From Collybiopsis luxurians FD-317 M1 (Eukaryota; Basidiomycota; Agaricomycetes; Agaricales; Omphalotaceae): a stretch of DNA of 64,000 bases. A model generated the notes under the pieces. It did not search any database, was not told the DNA's origin, and saw only the letters and a program-made list of their open reading frames with translations. Positions 34,175 to 46,770 of this stretch are shown here, in pieces (within the stretch, counting starts at the first letter, position 1; each line of letters begins with the position of its first letter). The translations under genes and the position numbers were made by a program. The stretch lies in contig KN834793.1 in the NCBI GenBank assembly GCA_000827265.1, positions 137,753 through 201,752 of the forward strand, written 5' to 3'.

Positions 34175-37045
34175 ACCCACCCGAGCTAAGCTAGTGCAAT
34201 GCCTTGAAAACGTATCTAGACACAGCTGCCAAGCCAACCCGTTGAGCATGCCATCCTTCCACTTTGACCTAAAACAGGTTGGGACGCTCGGGGTGAACTT
34301 TCTATTTTTAAAGAGTCATCATTCCGAACCGAATCTTCAACAGCTGATGCAATTTTCCAGTTCCCTGGAATAAATCTATCAGAAGGCAATTCGTGGCAAA
34401 GAATTATGAATCCGAGCAGAAGAGTAGTACGAATACGTATCAGGAAGATCCGTCTTTGAATGCACAAGGTGGGGCACGGTTGAGAATCCAATTACTCCAA
34501 TCAACTTAAGATTTGTTGGTGGTTGCTTTAGATTCCATGTAGGAAACTTTATATTGTCGGTCCGGATACTTGAGACTACGCTTGAAATGTTTTCGCTTGC
34601 CGTAGAGAGAGCACTGATCCATATGACAACGTGTATTTGGTCTCAAAATCCGAAGGGATGTAATAAGGATTCCTGAAAAGTCATGCTCAAAGTTTGTTCC
34701 GCATTCACTAAACTCATCAGGACAATGGCATAGAAATTCTCAAATAGTTTCAGCGACGATCGGCGCATCAGGGCCAACCGTTGTGACGGCGTGGCTACAC
34801 GCAGGAATACCACTAAATTGGCCAGAAGGGTCAGCCAACCTTCGGATTTTCTAGATGCTAACATTCCAAGGATTTCTGGGTCAATGACTGTTCGGTCTAT
34901 ACCCTGACCCGAAAGCTTAAAAAGTCTGCAAAATGAGTGATTCTCAGAGTTCTTGCAGTCATATTTTCCACGGTTGACGGATGGTATCTAATATGTACAG
35001 TATAACAGCTCCGTTGATGGTGAAAGCCGAGGGTCTGGGGGCCCTGCTAAGTTTGCCAGACGCAATGACAAACCGTTATCAATGAAAATTTTTCACCGGC
35101 AAACAATTTTATGATTTTTGAAGGTTCGAAGAAGTCTGGCATCTCACTTGACTTGATCTACGATCAGACCAGGTTAAATTTCTCGTCAAATCAAAGCATT
35201 GTGGCGTGAGAAAAAAGTGTAGGTATTTACAGCTTTGACCAATTGATAAATCGATCCGAGTAAGTACCTCAGGGACTTCGGAACTTCGAAGAGCCGCTCT
35301 TTCAGTATGTAAATTCATCTCCTATGATGATTCTTGGACGGTTTCTAAATTCACGAGCAGATTCATTTAGACTTCACCTGTGTATGAAAAGTCCATCCAT
35401 TCCATTGTGCAGGACTACAGTAGAGCTGTTTCGTATATTCCCAAGCCCTGCGTATGAGCAGCAGTGAAGTCTACGCGACTCATATATAAATAATTTCTGA
35501 GCTGAGATCCATGTGCATGTGCTTACAGTTCTATTTTGAACGTCAAACTGCGGACTGTGCGCTGGGTTGATCTCCGACGTGCACGCATTGCGCAAGTCTA
35601 TACATGGTATTGATATGTAGTGAGGATCGATAAGGCGTGACCCCACGCGCCATTTAAGTCCTTAGAGCGGACAGAATGTACAGCTAAATTAGGAGCCTGA
35701 GCCTTATAATGATTACTCTTCTCCAACAGAAGGCGAGACAATTTTTCAGATGATGAGCCGATCGCGCTATGATCCCACATAAGCCTAAAAATACAGAAGG
35801 ACTAAGTACGTATTCTCGGGACAATCATCCACAAATGATCCCCTGCCTCGGCGGACAGACTATAATCCAGACAGTGAATAGCTCTGGTGCGGATTTTATG
35901 TTATCCCGCATCCATGCTCAAATTTCGAAGTGCAGAGTCTGCAGACAACGGTTCAACACTTTGACGCATTCTCAGATGTTTAGAACAGTCTCCTATATCT
36001 CATGTTTCTGAGCTACATTTTCCCTGCACTGTATTTGTTCACAATCAAGCTTCTTAGAAACACTCTCCTTCAATCGTGACCTCTGGCTGTAAGTATAATT
36101 TGTCAGGAATCCCTGTACAGTTACAATTGTTACCGCATTGGGGATACTTAGTCAAGTTGGAAATGTTCAAAAGAGTTATATCCCATCTTTTCTACCACAT
36201 AAACAGGCAGCATGACTTCAGGTGACTAAGTACTGGGGATCAGATCGTTGGAATATCCAGGCCCGATCAAGGCCACCCGTCGAGATCCATTCCTCTTCAG
36301 GATTCGAGGACAACCGGAAAACGCCTAGCTAACAACCGAATAAGGACTGCCGCGGCAGTTCATGGTTACTTAATATAACTTGAAATCCGCTTAATACTGG
36401 TTTGAAGGCTTTCATGTATGTCAGTACTTTGAACACGAGGCAAAAGAATCCCGACCCGAAGGGAAGCGAAAACACCAAAGCAAACCATCCCTTTGAAAGC
36501 TTTTCAATTAAATTCATTCCTGGATGACGGAAAGATCCTCTGTCTAGTTTAGATAACTTCTACCTGCCAGTGTCGAGGTCTATTAAAGATACGATGACTT
36601 AGTTGCCCTCTATAGTAGTGATAGTGGGTAAAAAATCAAAACCACAGAAAAGTAGCATTTCAAACAAATTTACCGAAAGAGGATTTCCTTTGAGATATCA
36701 TTCCCTATAGTTTTGCGGCTGAGTCTTCTTTTGCCATGTGTGCCAAAAGTTCTAGGATGCCCAAATGATGCCAAATCGAGAGTAAGTGCGGGAGACGCGC
36801 AGTGCCCAATTAGGCACAGGAAGCGACCGTCGGCACTTTACTCAATTATACATAAGTATCTGCCACTATAATAACATTGAACTAGTACAGCAACCCAAGC
36901 CACAACTTACTTCCATTAAGTAATTTTCCCTCTTGACATGCTGCTTGTCATTCATCATTGATGCGGCCTCCCTTGAAGTTCTTAGGGAAAGAATGTGACT
37001 GATCTTAAACATGTTAATGCTCTCGGCATTCATTATTTTTTTTTT
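34175..37045. other. intergenic, no gene seen
   Basis: About 2.9 kb with short unsupported open frames (at most 91 codons) and no protein motif I recognise. It separates terpene synthases A and B together with the inverted-repeat elements to the right. Confidence 0.35.
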
Positions 37046-37546
37046 TTTGCAAATCAAGGGGGTCCGGGCCGGGAAATCCCGGACCGAGGGTAGGTAGGTA
37101 GGTTGGGTAATGAAGCGCGAAAAATATTTTTTGACCGACATATCAAGGACCCTCAAATGGTGGTCTAGCAGCTTTGTAATTCATAAACAATACCATAACA
37201 AGCTCAGGTAGCCTTGAATATGCTATCATTGACATATATAGCAATGCCGAACTTAATGCCGACACAATCTGCATGCCACAATGTGAATTTCCAATCGCTC
37301 ACTCCTTTTTGACTGTTTATCGCTTTCACCCTCACCACATAAAGATTTCTGAAAGTAATAACAATCTGGTAAGGAGTTTTGTTTATTTGCAAATACTCGC
37401 TAACTCACCTCTGTAGAATCTGAATTTCCTTATTTGGCTTGGACGTGACCTTAAATATCACGTGGTGGTAGGTAGGCTCGTAGCGGAGGCCTGAAAAAAA
37501 TTTTCCGACCCCCGGTCTATAATTTTTTTTGGACCCCTTGTTGCAA
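37046..37546. mobile_element. inverted-repeat element with TTTGCAA...GGGGTCC ends
   Basis: The left end reads 'ttgcaaatcaagggggtcc' and the right end, reverse-complemented, 'ttgcaacaaggggtcc'. Further inside, 'gaccgagggt' and 'gaccgggggt' also match in inverted order. The left arm contains a GC-rich hairpin ('gtccggg...cccggac') and a 'ggta' tandem run. The interior 62-codon frame is not recognisable as a transposase. Exact ends and target duplication are uncertain. Confidence 0.45.
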
Positions 37547-37718
37547 ATTTGAAGGGTAACTGCACATTATCTGTATCTTCACTGGGTATCAGTGATCACT
37601 GGCAATCTCATGGGCACGCACTACGTAGTAGTACGTACTAATGGGTACTGCAGTGTTCAAAGCCACATCTAAGGCACGGGAACCAACCGCCAACTCACTG
37701 CTGTAGTCATCCTGATTA

Positions 37719-38066
37719 CAGTGATCAAGGAGTCCTTGAGACACCTTGTATTCCTTCAAACTGGGGTTTCAAGTAAATATTTCAAAATTCATCTTTTAAT
37801 ATGTTTGATTTTTTACAGAATTTGGGTGAATTTTAAGTTTATGATTTTGGGTCAATCCGAGGTGTCTCAAGGAACCCGAATCAAAGTTATTTTCAAAATA
37901 AATTCATAGAAAATCATACGAGCATTATTTATACAGCAGGAAGTATCTAAAAACATACCAAATACTCTTACAGACAATGCTGAACACTCCAATTAACAAT
38001 AATTCTACATAATAGGCATAATAAGGAAAATTTAATTTTTTGGTCTCAAGGACTCCAAGATCACTG
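37719..38066. mobile_element. MITE with TA target duplication (Tc1/mariner-like ends)
   Basis: It begins CAGTGATCAAGGAGTCC after TA (37717-37718) and ends with the inverted form GGACTCCAAGATCACTG before TA (38067-38068). The 348 bp are AT-rich and non-coding. TA on both sides and CAGT-type ends are typical of Tc1/mariner-derived miniature elements; the family name is inference. Confidence 0.7.
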
Positions 38067-38068
38067 TA

Positions 38069-39404
38069 CATGTTTAATTCCAGAACAGATGACAAAGAAA
38101 ATCAAAAGCAAAAAAAAAAGGTAAATCAATGTAATGCAAACTTTTCAGAAACTTGGAGTGAAATACACATTTTTATTTTGTACCCACTATTACCGCAATA
38201 GACCCACGTTGTCATCTCCGGATTGAAACACAGCTATATACTGAGCTCACATCCACAGCGTCGATAGAGGGTTCTCAAACTCCGTAGAGTAGTATATGAC
38301 ATCCTGTCGAAATAAGCTTTTGGGTCCCCACCTACCATGGATCTAGCTCATCTTCTGGCGATCTTCCCGGCCCGGAGCAGTCGTAGAAAAAGCGAGGGTT
38401 TCTACTTGTTTTAGTCCAGAAAGTTTCACCGGTTGTCTTAACCCGAAGAATAACGTATGTGCAGCATATCAGGGAAAAACTTTCGTTGAAAAGGGCTCCG
38501 CAACAGGGCAGTACTGGGAATGAATAACACTGGGAAGCAAATCTGCATCAGGATAACGCCTATTTGTGAGATATGACCCGGGGCAGTACGCACATGGCCT
38601 GCAAGCTTCTTTCTTTTTCGAAGCTGTCGGTCCTTGGACGCGGAGAAAAAGTCGAAAACACGAAAAATAAGGGCGTTTCCGAGAAGAGTTTTACCGCTGG
38701 TTAGTCTGCTCAGGGACACTGACCTATAATAGAACCTGTGCGCGTATATAATACTATGTGTGAAATTGCAGAATATTCCGTTTCGATGGGTTTGATGAAA
38801 AATTTGGTCTCTCGATCTTGTTTACAAAAGTAAAGATATTTGCGATAGATTCGGGCTCTACAATCTCGTATAGGAAATGTCTGGCATGGCCGCCGAGGAT
38901 AGAATGGGGAAAGGTAAGGTACATCAGAATCGAGGAAAACTTGCGAGATATCCGCAATTGGTAAGAGTCGGACTTCCGGCGCCGGCGGCAACCCTGCAAA
39001 TGTGGCGCTCAATGATTTGTGAACTACCCTCCATCTAAGTACTAGCTAATATCACTCCGGGGGTTTTACTTTCACGTTCTTCAAGTGGTCTAGCTCGATC
39101 GGCCTTTCTTTTGTTGAAACACGCAATACGCCTATCCTGGATTATCGCTCTAGATCTTCCTAAGTATACATACACTTTCAGTTCACCAATCGTCATGTTC
39201 ACATCATGTTCGCTAAATCTTTTTTATGGCGGGATTTCCTGCGCAAGAGCTACAAATACAAGTTGAATAATATACATCAAGATTAGTAAAGTCAACTACT
39301 ATATTTAATAATTACTCGTGTCGTTTTGAATTGTTCTCGTGTATCGTCCACAGAATTAGTAAATTATCTGTCTAGCCTATGATCGATCAGAATTAAACTA
39401 TAAT
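38069..39404. other. intergenic, no gene seen
   Basis: Minus-strand open frames at 38438-38719 and 38710-39012 (93 and 100 codons) show no known motif and overlap other frames. No splice-supported model was found. This is the downstream flank of terpene synthase B. Confidence 0.35.
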
Positions 39405-40563
39405 CTAGCACCGTTCAGCAAAGCTCTCCTCCTGTTGCGGACGGTTGTATCTGCGCACGGGTATTAGTACACAATTAACCTCATGGTCCGGATCGTCAAA
39501 ACACTTACCTTGGACATGTGGCGCACCAGAAACTGTACCCCGCCGCAAATAGCTCCATTGCGCTGATCCACCGTTTCAATTGTTCACTGCTACCCGAGGC
39601 ACTCTCTATCTTGTGTCTGAGTTCGGAAGCCCTACTCTCCTCGTTCAGTATGACCTTTTTCAACATCAATTTTGCTTGGTTTTCATGCACGGAATGCTCG
39701 ACCATCAAGACAGGAACAGCATTTCGGACTCTATCCGAGGTTTCTGAGCGCTCCATCTCCCAAGAGAAGAAGTCGTTCGTCAAACCGACGATTACGCCGA
39801 TGATATGTTCATATTTTCTCGCCAGCTTTTCTTCCTCTGGACCCATGTGTAGCGGGATCTTCATCGCCCAACGCAGCAGTTGGCACACGAATCTAATTAT
39901 CATCACAGTCAGCACCCTGCCATCAAGGAGGATCGATACATACTCATAGTCGAAATTTGTCTTTCTATAAGGAATATAATCCTCAAGAGTCTGAAACTCG
40001 TCATCGCTGCTGTCTCGGTTGTGAAGGCTGGTATCCAACGTCTGAAGTAGCAGCAAAGTTTCTGCATCGTTTTGGCTAACTAGCTCTCTCCGAATTTCTC
40101 GTAAGAAGCTCTTCATTTTTCCAACGACTCGGCCTTCATAATCGTCGTGGTCGTACCCCTGGTATAGAGCTTGTCGGAGAATTGCATGTTCTATACTTGC
40201 TTCTCCAAAGGGAAGATCTTCCAACACATCTGTCACAGAACCGATAAGTTATCCTCGACTGTGGACCGAGCAGTACATACCATCGACGATACACAGGAAT
40301 TCGGTAAATTGGGAAACGTATGCAACGCGGTCTGCCTCGCACATGGTAAGGCATAGACCAAACAGATTTCCTGCTGGATTCGAATGACGATAGTTGGCCT
40401 TCTTTCGCTCTCTCGATCCCGCAGCGGTGCAGGTTGAAATCGTGCTTTCCAAGGCCTGCTGTATCGTCGGCAGCGCCTCGGGCTCGCAGGTTCTAACTGG
40501 AAAGGAGCTAAAGTATGAAGATACGGAGGTAGTGTCTACAGGAAGAGATGTGAAAGGCGCCAT
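39405..40563 (-). CDS. class I terpene synthase B (most divergent)
   Basis: Four exons (40563-40281, 40229-39944, 39892-39509, 39450-39405) give 332 aa, with introns at the same positions and phases as in the other four copies. Motifs: DDVLED at residues 94-99 (Leu replaces Met), NSE triad in 'NDFFSWEME' (N229, S233, E237), and 'CPRYNRPQQEE' for the Arg-Tyr pair. It differs from A, C, D and E at many positions across the helices, and its tail has a different sequence ('FAERC'), so it is the earliest split of the array and may make a different product. Its TATA-like box sits only about 35 bp before the ATG. No disabling change seen. Confidence 0.9.
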
Positions 40564-40594
40564 TTTCCGATGGCCTTGGAAGTCCCATAGAAGT

Positions 40595-40601
40595 TCTTAT
40601 A
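40595..40601 (-). promoter_or_regulatory. TATA-like box of terpene synthase B
   Basis: TATAAGA on the minus strand about 35 bp before the ATG at 40563; weaker and closer than in the other four copies. Confidence 0.4.
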
Positions 40602-41879
40602 TGGGTAGGTGCATATCTTAGTACCAATGAAAGGCACACTGCCATTCACGATCCCTTTGGTCACCTAATCTTCCTGTATATTCTCGGTATATTGACAGCA
40701 ATAGAAAGAGGATTCGCCAGGCTCTACACTGACGTTTGGCATCGGAACCTTAGTCTTGCCGTTGCTGACATTCAGTGTCGCGGGAAATTCTAAACCTTGG
40801 TCTCTAACTAATCAACAATCTATGAACGTGGTATCTTTTCCCCATTCCAGTCTCAGCGGCCATAATAAATGTTAATTAATGAGACAGAGAATACAATGTG
40901 GCCTTCGAAACCATCGCCAGGCGCCACTCCCAGTTGTTCCATCGAACACGGATTATCTCGTATGGTATTAAATACACACTTTTACTAGATAGCCCGCAGA
41001 CTTCTTATAGTGCTCGCCATAAATCAGTGTCGCGGAGCCGATTAATCAGTCGGATATCGGTCCTTTGTTTCAACAAATCACCGACTTGTGACTTTTTCTC
41101 AGCCTCTAAGGGAAAATGTTGGAAAAATGCCGCCCCGGGCGGCATTGGATGCTGCCAATTACCATATGTCTGTACTCGACAGGTACGATGCTCAAGCAAT
41201 TCCGCCATCTCGCGAACTCGCTTGGGTTATCTCTGTACAGTGTATTGCCCCCAACTGGATTGTGTGTAGTGAAACTGGAGTCACTTACCGCCGATTTGGT
41301 TTCCAAGAGATTGGCGAAATAGTTAGGGATCTAATTGGATCGGAACGAGTAATACAACGTTCTAACCCTCGTATGTACTATCGAGGCCTTCCCTAGAAAC
41401 AGGACCATTGATATATTTTCTGTAAAGTGTTGCTCTCATGCCGTGCTATGAATCTCCTTTCAATTTTTTCTCTCTTCAACAATGGCTCGAGCTTGGTTTG
41501 AACCCTTAATTTATTCAGCTAACATCGGTAAAGCCGGCCGATGAAGGTAGCGCCGTCTCTGTCCTTTCACTGATTTTATTGTGATAACGACACGTTCTGA
41601 AGATTGATTTTCCGGAACTTGGAGTATTCAAAACGAGGAGGTACTATGTAAGTAGGAAGATCTTCGGACCGTCCATATTATTTCATGAACTTGAATCAAA
41701 GGTAGCCAGAAACGAGATGGGCGATGTTAGACAGGCAATACCGTCAAGGTAATTGTTCATTATATCACTTCCACAGCATTTAGGACGTTATACACAATCT
41801 CTCAATTTGTTGTGCTGCTCAGTATTGATACCGCGATAATTTCGAAAAAATGATCTTTAGCTGTTCATACTGGATTTGA

Positions 41880-42071
41880 TTAAATTGTTGCAGCAAGGCT
41901 CATATTGGAAACTACATTCTCCGGTGCATCACTCGGAATTTCGAACAATTCCTGAAATCGATTAATCAGTCTTGAGATCTTGGCTTGCTCACGGTATATC
42001 GACCAGTCTTTGCGTATCTCCACAGGCAGTTCACAGGTGCCAGTCATCACTGAAACTACCCAAACTGCATC
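41880..42071 (-). other. possible terminal exon of an unrecognised gene
   Basis: After a 'cag' acceptor (42074-42072) an open frame of 63 codons runs to a TAA at 41880, reading 'DAVWVVSVMTGT', 'LPVEIRKDWSIYREQ' and 'FQELFEIPSDAPENVV'. Its composition looks like a real protein C-terminus (charged, helical). I could not chain convincing upstream exons, so it may be a gene remnant. Confidence 0.35.
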
Positions 42072-42261
42072 CTGCCTTTGTGAACAAGTCGGAAAAAGCG
42101 GTTATAGCCCATCATCCTGGATATAGTTCGATAGTCTGTTCGTAATACTTGTTACTATGTCTTGGACTTTATTACTAACATCTTCTATTCAATGGCTAAA
42201 GGGAGTCAGCTTGATGGTTTCAACCTTCAGCATATCTCAGGGACGTGCTCCATTGTCACCT

Positions 42262-42350
42262 CGCAGGCAGCCCGAAGAACCCCTGCAAGTATTCACCGAG
42301 AGGGTCGAATTGTGGTAAGCATTCATCGTGCCACGCTACTACAATCCAAG
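42262..42350. repeat. dispersed repeat A, left copy
   Basis: Similar to 47160-47250: 'cccgaagaacccc', 'caagtat', 'accg', 'catt', 'gctac', 'aatc' blocks occur in the same order. Non-coding; suggests older duplication between the B-C and C-D spacers. Confidence 0.5.
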
Positions 42351-44389
42351 ACTGAAAAGGAACCATTCATCTTTACCGAAAACATGACAAACAACTACAG
42401 ACAAAACATTGTTCCGCCATCTAGGGACATTTTATCTGTTGTGTGATGGGGTATGTTACAAATTTCTGTGATTATTTACCAACTCGACCTCAACGATCCT
42501 CTCTGTCTCAGCTACATCAAGCCAAAATGACTAGAGAAGAGCAAGGAGAAGAGTCAGAGGTTGCTTTTGCATGCACTAGATGCATCGCGCAAAGCATGGA
42601 ACTGAAAGATGAGCGCCTTCCCATTCTGTCATGTTTGAAAGAATTAACATCAAAATTGTACCCAGGAAGAGAACTTGTAAGTGTTGGATGGCTAACGTCA
42701 GGCCACAGGTACATTGTGATCTGGTCTGGGATGATCATCATACCGGCGGATTTGGATCAATCTGTCCTCGAATCCACAGGCTTCTGCATCATATTGATCT
42801 CGGATCATCAACATTCAGTAAAAGGAAGATGATGAAGCCCAATGAAGTGAAATACCGTGACTGTACTCAACGAGCTCAATAGATGATCGTCATCTTGTAA
42901 AAGCTTATACACTGTTCTCTGGCACGACAAGGATATGGTCTCTTAGGATTCCTGTGTCCTTACGGTAACGTATCTTACTTTCCACCAAAATGGGGATTTC
43001 AGCCGCAACATCAGCAGAATAAAGTCGAAAAAGCGTCTCCAAGCAGCTTCGAATTGCAAGTACAATTTATCTGATCTTAGAACCTCAATGTCCAAATAAA
43101 GTCACATCTGTTGGTCCTCATCGTAAGTATTGATTTGAGATCTGCGTAGAGGTCGGAAATCAAATCAAACACTGCTTTCGACGAAGTTTTGCGTTCATGA
43201 CGGGGTGTCCGTGCATCCACATGCGCATCAAGTTCAAACCTATTAATCTTGGATTCCCGCAGAACTTCCAAGTAGAATTTGTACCTATACATGTGTTGAG
43301 CCTGTGTAAATATCATATTTCGTCAACTTAGTACTAGTCGGTATAAGAAACTGGGTCTTAGGGGATACACTAATAAAGCTGTGATTCTTCCTACCGCATT
43401 TTTGGAGTGATGTGCACAGGTGTACTTGCCCAACCTGCATACCAAAAGGAAGACCATTATGGACATCGTCCCCAATTTATTTTTATTCGGATCAAGTGAA
43501 GTCAAAGCTGTAAATCCCAAACGTAAATAGTCACCACAACTTTTCTCACGCCGCAGCTTCAGATATTCATTTCACAACGGAGAAGCTTGGACGAAAATAT
43601 CCGTGTTGACAGGTAGCCGTGTCGACAGCAAATTTCGTATGCTTTTAGAATGTCTATCACTTGAGATGCAGAGTGTGGGAACACCAACCCGACTCCATCG
43701 TAAATAAGTGGAATGTCATGACTTCCGCGGATTCCACCACATTTCCACAGCGAAAGATAAAGTTGATTATCTAAGGGAAGAGTCCATTGATAACGGGTTT
43801 TTATAGATCTAGGAGTATTTTCTGTCAGATACCGCGACTTGAGATCATCCTCGTGTTTTTTTTTTATGAGACAAGATGAATGTTGTCATAGCGTGGTTCC
43901 TGTTGGCAATAAGCTCTCGATGAAGCTTTCTCTAGAATATCTTTAGCGATTTCGGGTGCGCAACACCACGATTATTCAGTCTGAACCAATTATTTGCCGA
44001 GTGCTCGACAATCCCAGATGTACGCACAGGATTAGCTATTAGGCTCCAAGAGTTTTTGTCGATTCTCATACCACAAACCCAATTTATGCACCGCTTTCGC
44101 GGGTTTACCAACATGCGAGACTATGCCGTAAGTCTTGCTACTGTCTGTTGATTTGTATCACCGGCTATTGAGGAGCGGTGAATTACTAGAACGGAAGTTC
44201 TCGCAAGCGCGACAGCTTGGCGAGGCACGCGAGGTGAAAACAGTTCGGAGCATTCAGTCCGGCTCGAGTCGAAGAATGGCGCATAACTGGCGCATAACAG
44301 GTACATTGGTGGCTTGACGTCGATTGATTTCGAATCCGATACCCCTTACAAAACCTCCGCCGACTTGTTAGAAGGAGGATAAGAAAAGG

Positions 44390-44396
44390 TATAAAA
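44390..44396 (+). promoter_or_regulatory. TATA box of terpene synthase C
   Basis: TATAAAA 67 bp before the ATG, followed by 'cttctctcagaaccc' near 44416-44430, which is shared with D and E and may mark the transcription start. Confidence 0.65.
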
Positions 44397-44456
44397 AGCC
44401 AGACTATCGTCCCCTTCTCTCAGAACCCAGACCTCAGACAACCGAACTCATTAGCA

Positions 44457-45614
44457 ATGGCACCATTCGCATCCCAAATCATCGACACCACCAGTGTTCC
44501 TACCTACTTCAGCTCCTTCCCCGTGAAGAATTCTCAGCTGGAGGCGCTCCAGACCATAGAAGATGCATTGCGAGTCACTATCCAGAGCTGTACTGTCCCT
44601 GGCACTAGGGAGCGCAAAAAAGCTGAATATCGCCACACCAATCCAGCTGGACATCTCTTTGGATTGTGCTTCTCAACGGCCGAGAAGGATCGTTTAAAAT
44701 ATGTCGTCCAGTTCATCGAATTCTTGTGCATCGTAGATGGTGAGCATCTTATCGAGACCAATACGCACACACTGACCCGCCTTTCGGTATAGATGTGATG
44801 GAAGATCTTCCTTTTGGAGAAGCGTGCATAGAACATGCTATTCTCCGACAGGCTTTATATAAAAAATACGATGGAGATCAGTACGCAGGCCTTGCTGCGG
44901 GAGGAATGAAGACTTTCTTGCGCGAAATGCGTATCGACCTTCTTGGTCAGGACGACCCCAACAATAAGGCGTTGCTCAAAACTCTGGACATCAGTCTTCA
45001 CAACCGAGACAGCGTTGACATTGAATTCAAAAGTCTCGAGCGGTACATTCCCTACAGGAAGACGAATTTCGATTATGAGTAAGAGGTTATAATACTTTCT
45101 GAAAATATGAAACTCACATCTCATGCAGCTTCGTATGCCAACTTATCCGATGGTCTTCGACTATTCCACTCCAGCTGGCTGAACAAGAGGAAAAAATAGC
45201 ACGTAAATACGAGAATAGCATCGGCATCATCGTCGGACTTAGCAACGATTATTTCTCATGGGAAATGGAGCGTAAACAACCTACAGACAGAATTCGGAAC
45301 GCGGTTGCTGTCCTTATGAAAGAATACAATCTTCCCGACAAGCAAGCGAGATCGATGCTCAAGGGCATTATTGTCGACGAGGAGGAAAAAGCGAGGCGGC
45401 TGAGGACTGATATAGATGCCAATGAAACTTTGTCCAACGATTTAAAGAATTATGTTGTGGCGTTGGAACTTTTTGCGGCTGGATATAGCTTTTGGTGTGC
45501 TACTTCTCCAAGGTTAGAAATCGTTATATGCAAGCAGATTAACATTGAATACTTACGATCTATTGTGCGCCCAGGTATCACCGTCCCCAAACAGAAGAGG
45601 ACTTGGCAAACTAA
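44457..45614 (+). CDS. class I terpene synthase C
   Basis: Four exons (44457-44739, 44793-45078, 45129-45512, 45575-45614) give 330 aa. DDVMED at 94-99, NSE triad 'NDYFSWEME' (N229, S233, E237) and 'SPRYHRPQTEEDLAN' at the end (R318-Y319). The first 30 residues are hydrophilic with no transit peptide, so the enzyme should be cytosolic. It is nearly identical to synthase D over exons and introns, so the two probably share a substrate and arose by recent duplication. Product unknown. Confidence 0.92.
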
Positions 45615-46554
45615 CTTTCTGCCGAATTCTTAATTCTCAAACGGAGCGTCGAGTCATCCGACCGGCTCCAGACCTGAGATCCAAACTAGAACAAACCGAG
45701 GGTGGAGGTCATAAAGATGTACCATAGCTTGAAAATTTTGGGCTGTCGTCGCAAAGATACAATATGTATGTATTATTTGTACATTGATGTTCTTATAGTA
45801 TGTAGGGTGCAAAGCATTTGTTTGTCTGGGTTTATTGAGGGTTCAGTTGAGCCTACTTCGCTCTTTGTTGGCTATGGATGCAAACAATCCTAGGGAACTA
45901 GCTGTGGAACGTCTACGAATCGCCACAGGTTAAATTGAGAAATGTCAATTTGCAAAGCAATTGAAGACCCGCCGCAAAATTATTAGAATGTGAAGCCAAC
46001 GACGAAGCGGCTACCTAATGGAATGCGTTCATGTAATGGCGTATCTTGTTGATGCAGATGCGGGAACGCAGGTGAAAGGAGAGAGGCAGCGGATTATTGC
46101 AGTTCTCGCATATAGATGTTTAGATAGCTTGGCCGGCTTTAATTGAACGTTCGAGATACGAATCATCGCCTGCGGAAGTCAGAATCGTAGGGCCAATGTG
46201 GGCAGCGGAGATTGAGCGTTGCAGACTTGTACCCGGGAGCTTACGGATCCAGCTCGTCGTGCGATGTGGAGGACGGAGATAAATGCCTGACTTGCAACCA
46301 ATGAGTGAAGTTGAGTAGTGAGCTAGACAAAAAGCAGGGGAATAGTCACTAAAGCCTGTATAGTCGTTCACCAAGAACACGGGACATAAGCGCCTAAACT
46401 CGCTCCGTGGGACTGCGCACGTGGCTCTCCATCACGGTGAAAGGCGAAGCGAACACCCTTACTTCCATTCGAGAAACGCACGCAGTCCTTGGGATATTTT
46501 GGTTTTTGATCATCGCAGGCAGATCGAGCCTCCATCAAGGCAATGGTGCTGTCC

Positions 46555-46770
46555 CATTCTTTCTGTTCGCCGTGGGTGCTGGTGAAAATAGCGGTAAATA
46601 GGGTGGGATGATGAGGCTAGCTATCTGCCTATTCTGTTCTGTTTACTGTGGGGGCTGATGAAAATAGCGGTAATAGCGTTGGTATGAAGATCGAACTATC
46701 TATCTATTTCGCTGGTTCTGCTCTGTTCGCCATGGGGGCTGGTGAAGACTGTGGTAACGGAGCTGGTAGG
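46555..46770. repeat. imperfect tandem repeat, about 80-90 bp unit, three copies
   Basis: 'ctgttcgccgtgggtgctgg', then 'tgaaaatagcggtaa', recurs at about 46563, 46640 and 46728 with variations, followed by 'gctatctgcctatt' or 'ctatctatctattt'. A minisatellite-like array; it explains the open frame reading across it. Confidence 0.6.

Larger units (their letters stand above)
40602..44389. other. intergenic between terpene synthases B and C
   Basis: About 3.8 kb with many short frames. Candidates without recognisable motif are plus 41088-41396 (102 codons) and plus 42443-42832 (129 codons); a possible minus exon at 41880-42071 is listed separately. Part of it (about 42262-42350) is repeated at 47160-47250. 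Confidence 0.35.
44349..46035 (+). repeat. segmental duplication carrying terpene synthase C
   Basis: Exons, introns, promoter and about 400 bp of 3' flank match 49480-51175 with only scattered substitutions. Similarity ends near 46035, where the two copies diverge abruptly. Confidence 0.8.
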
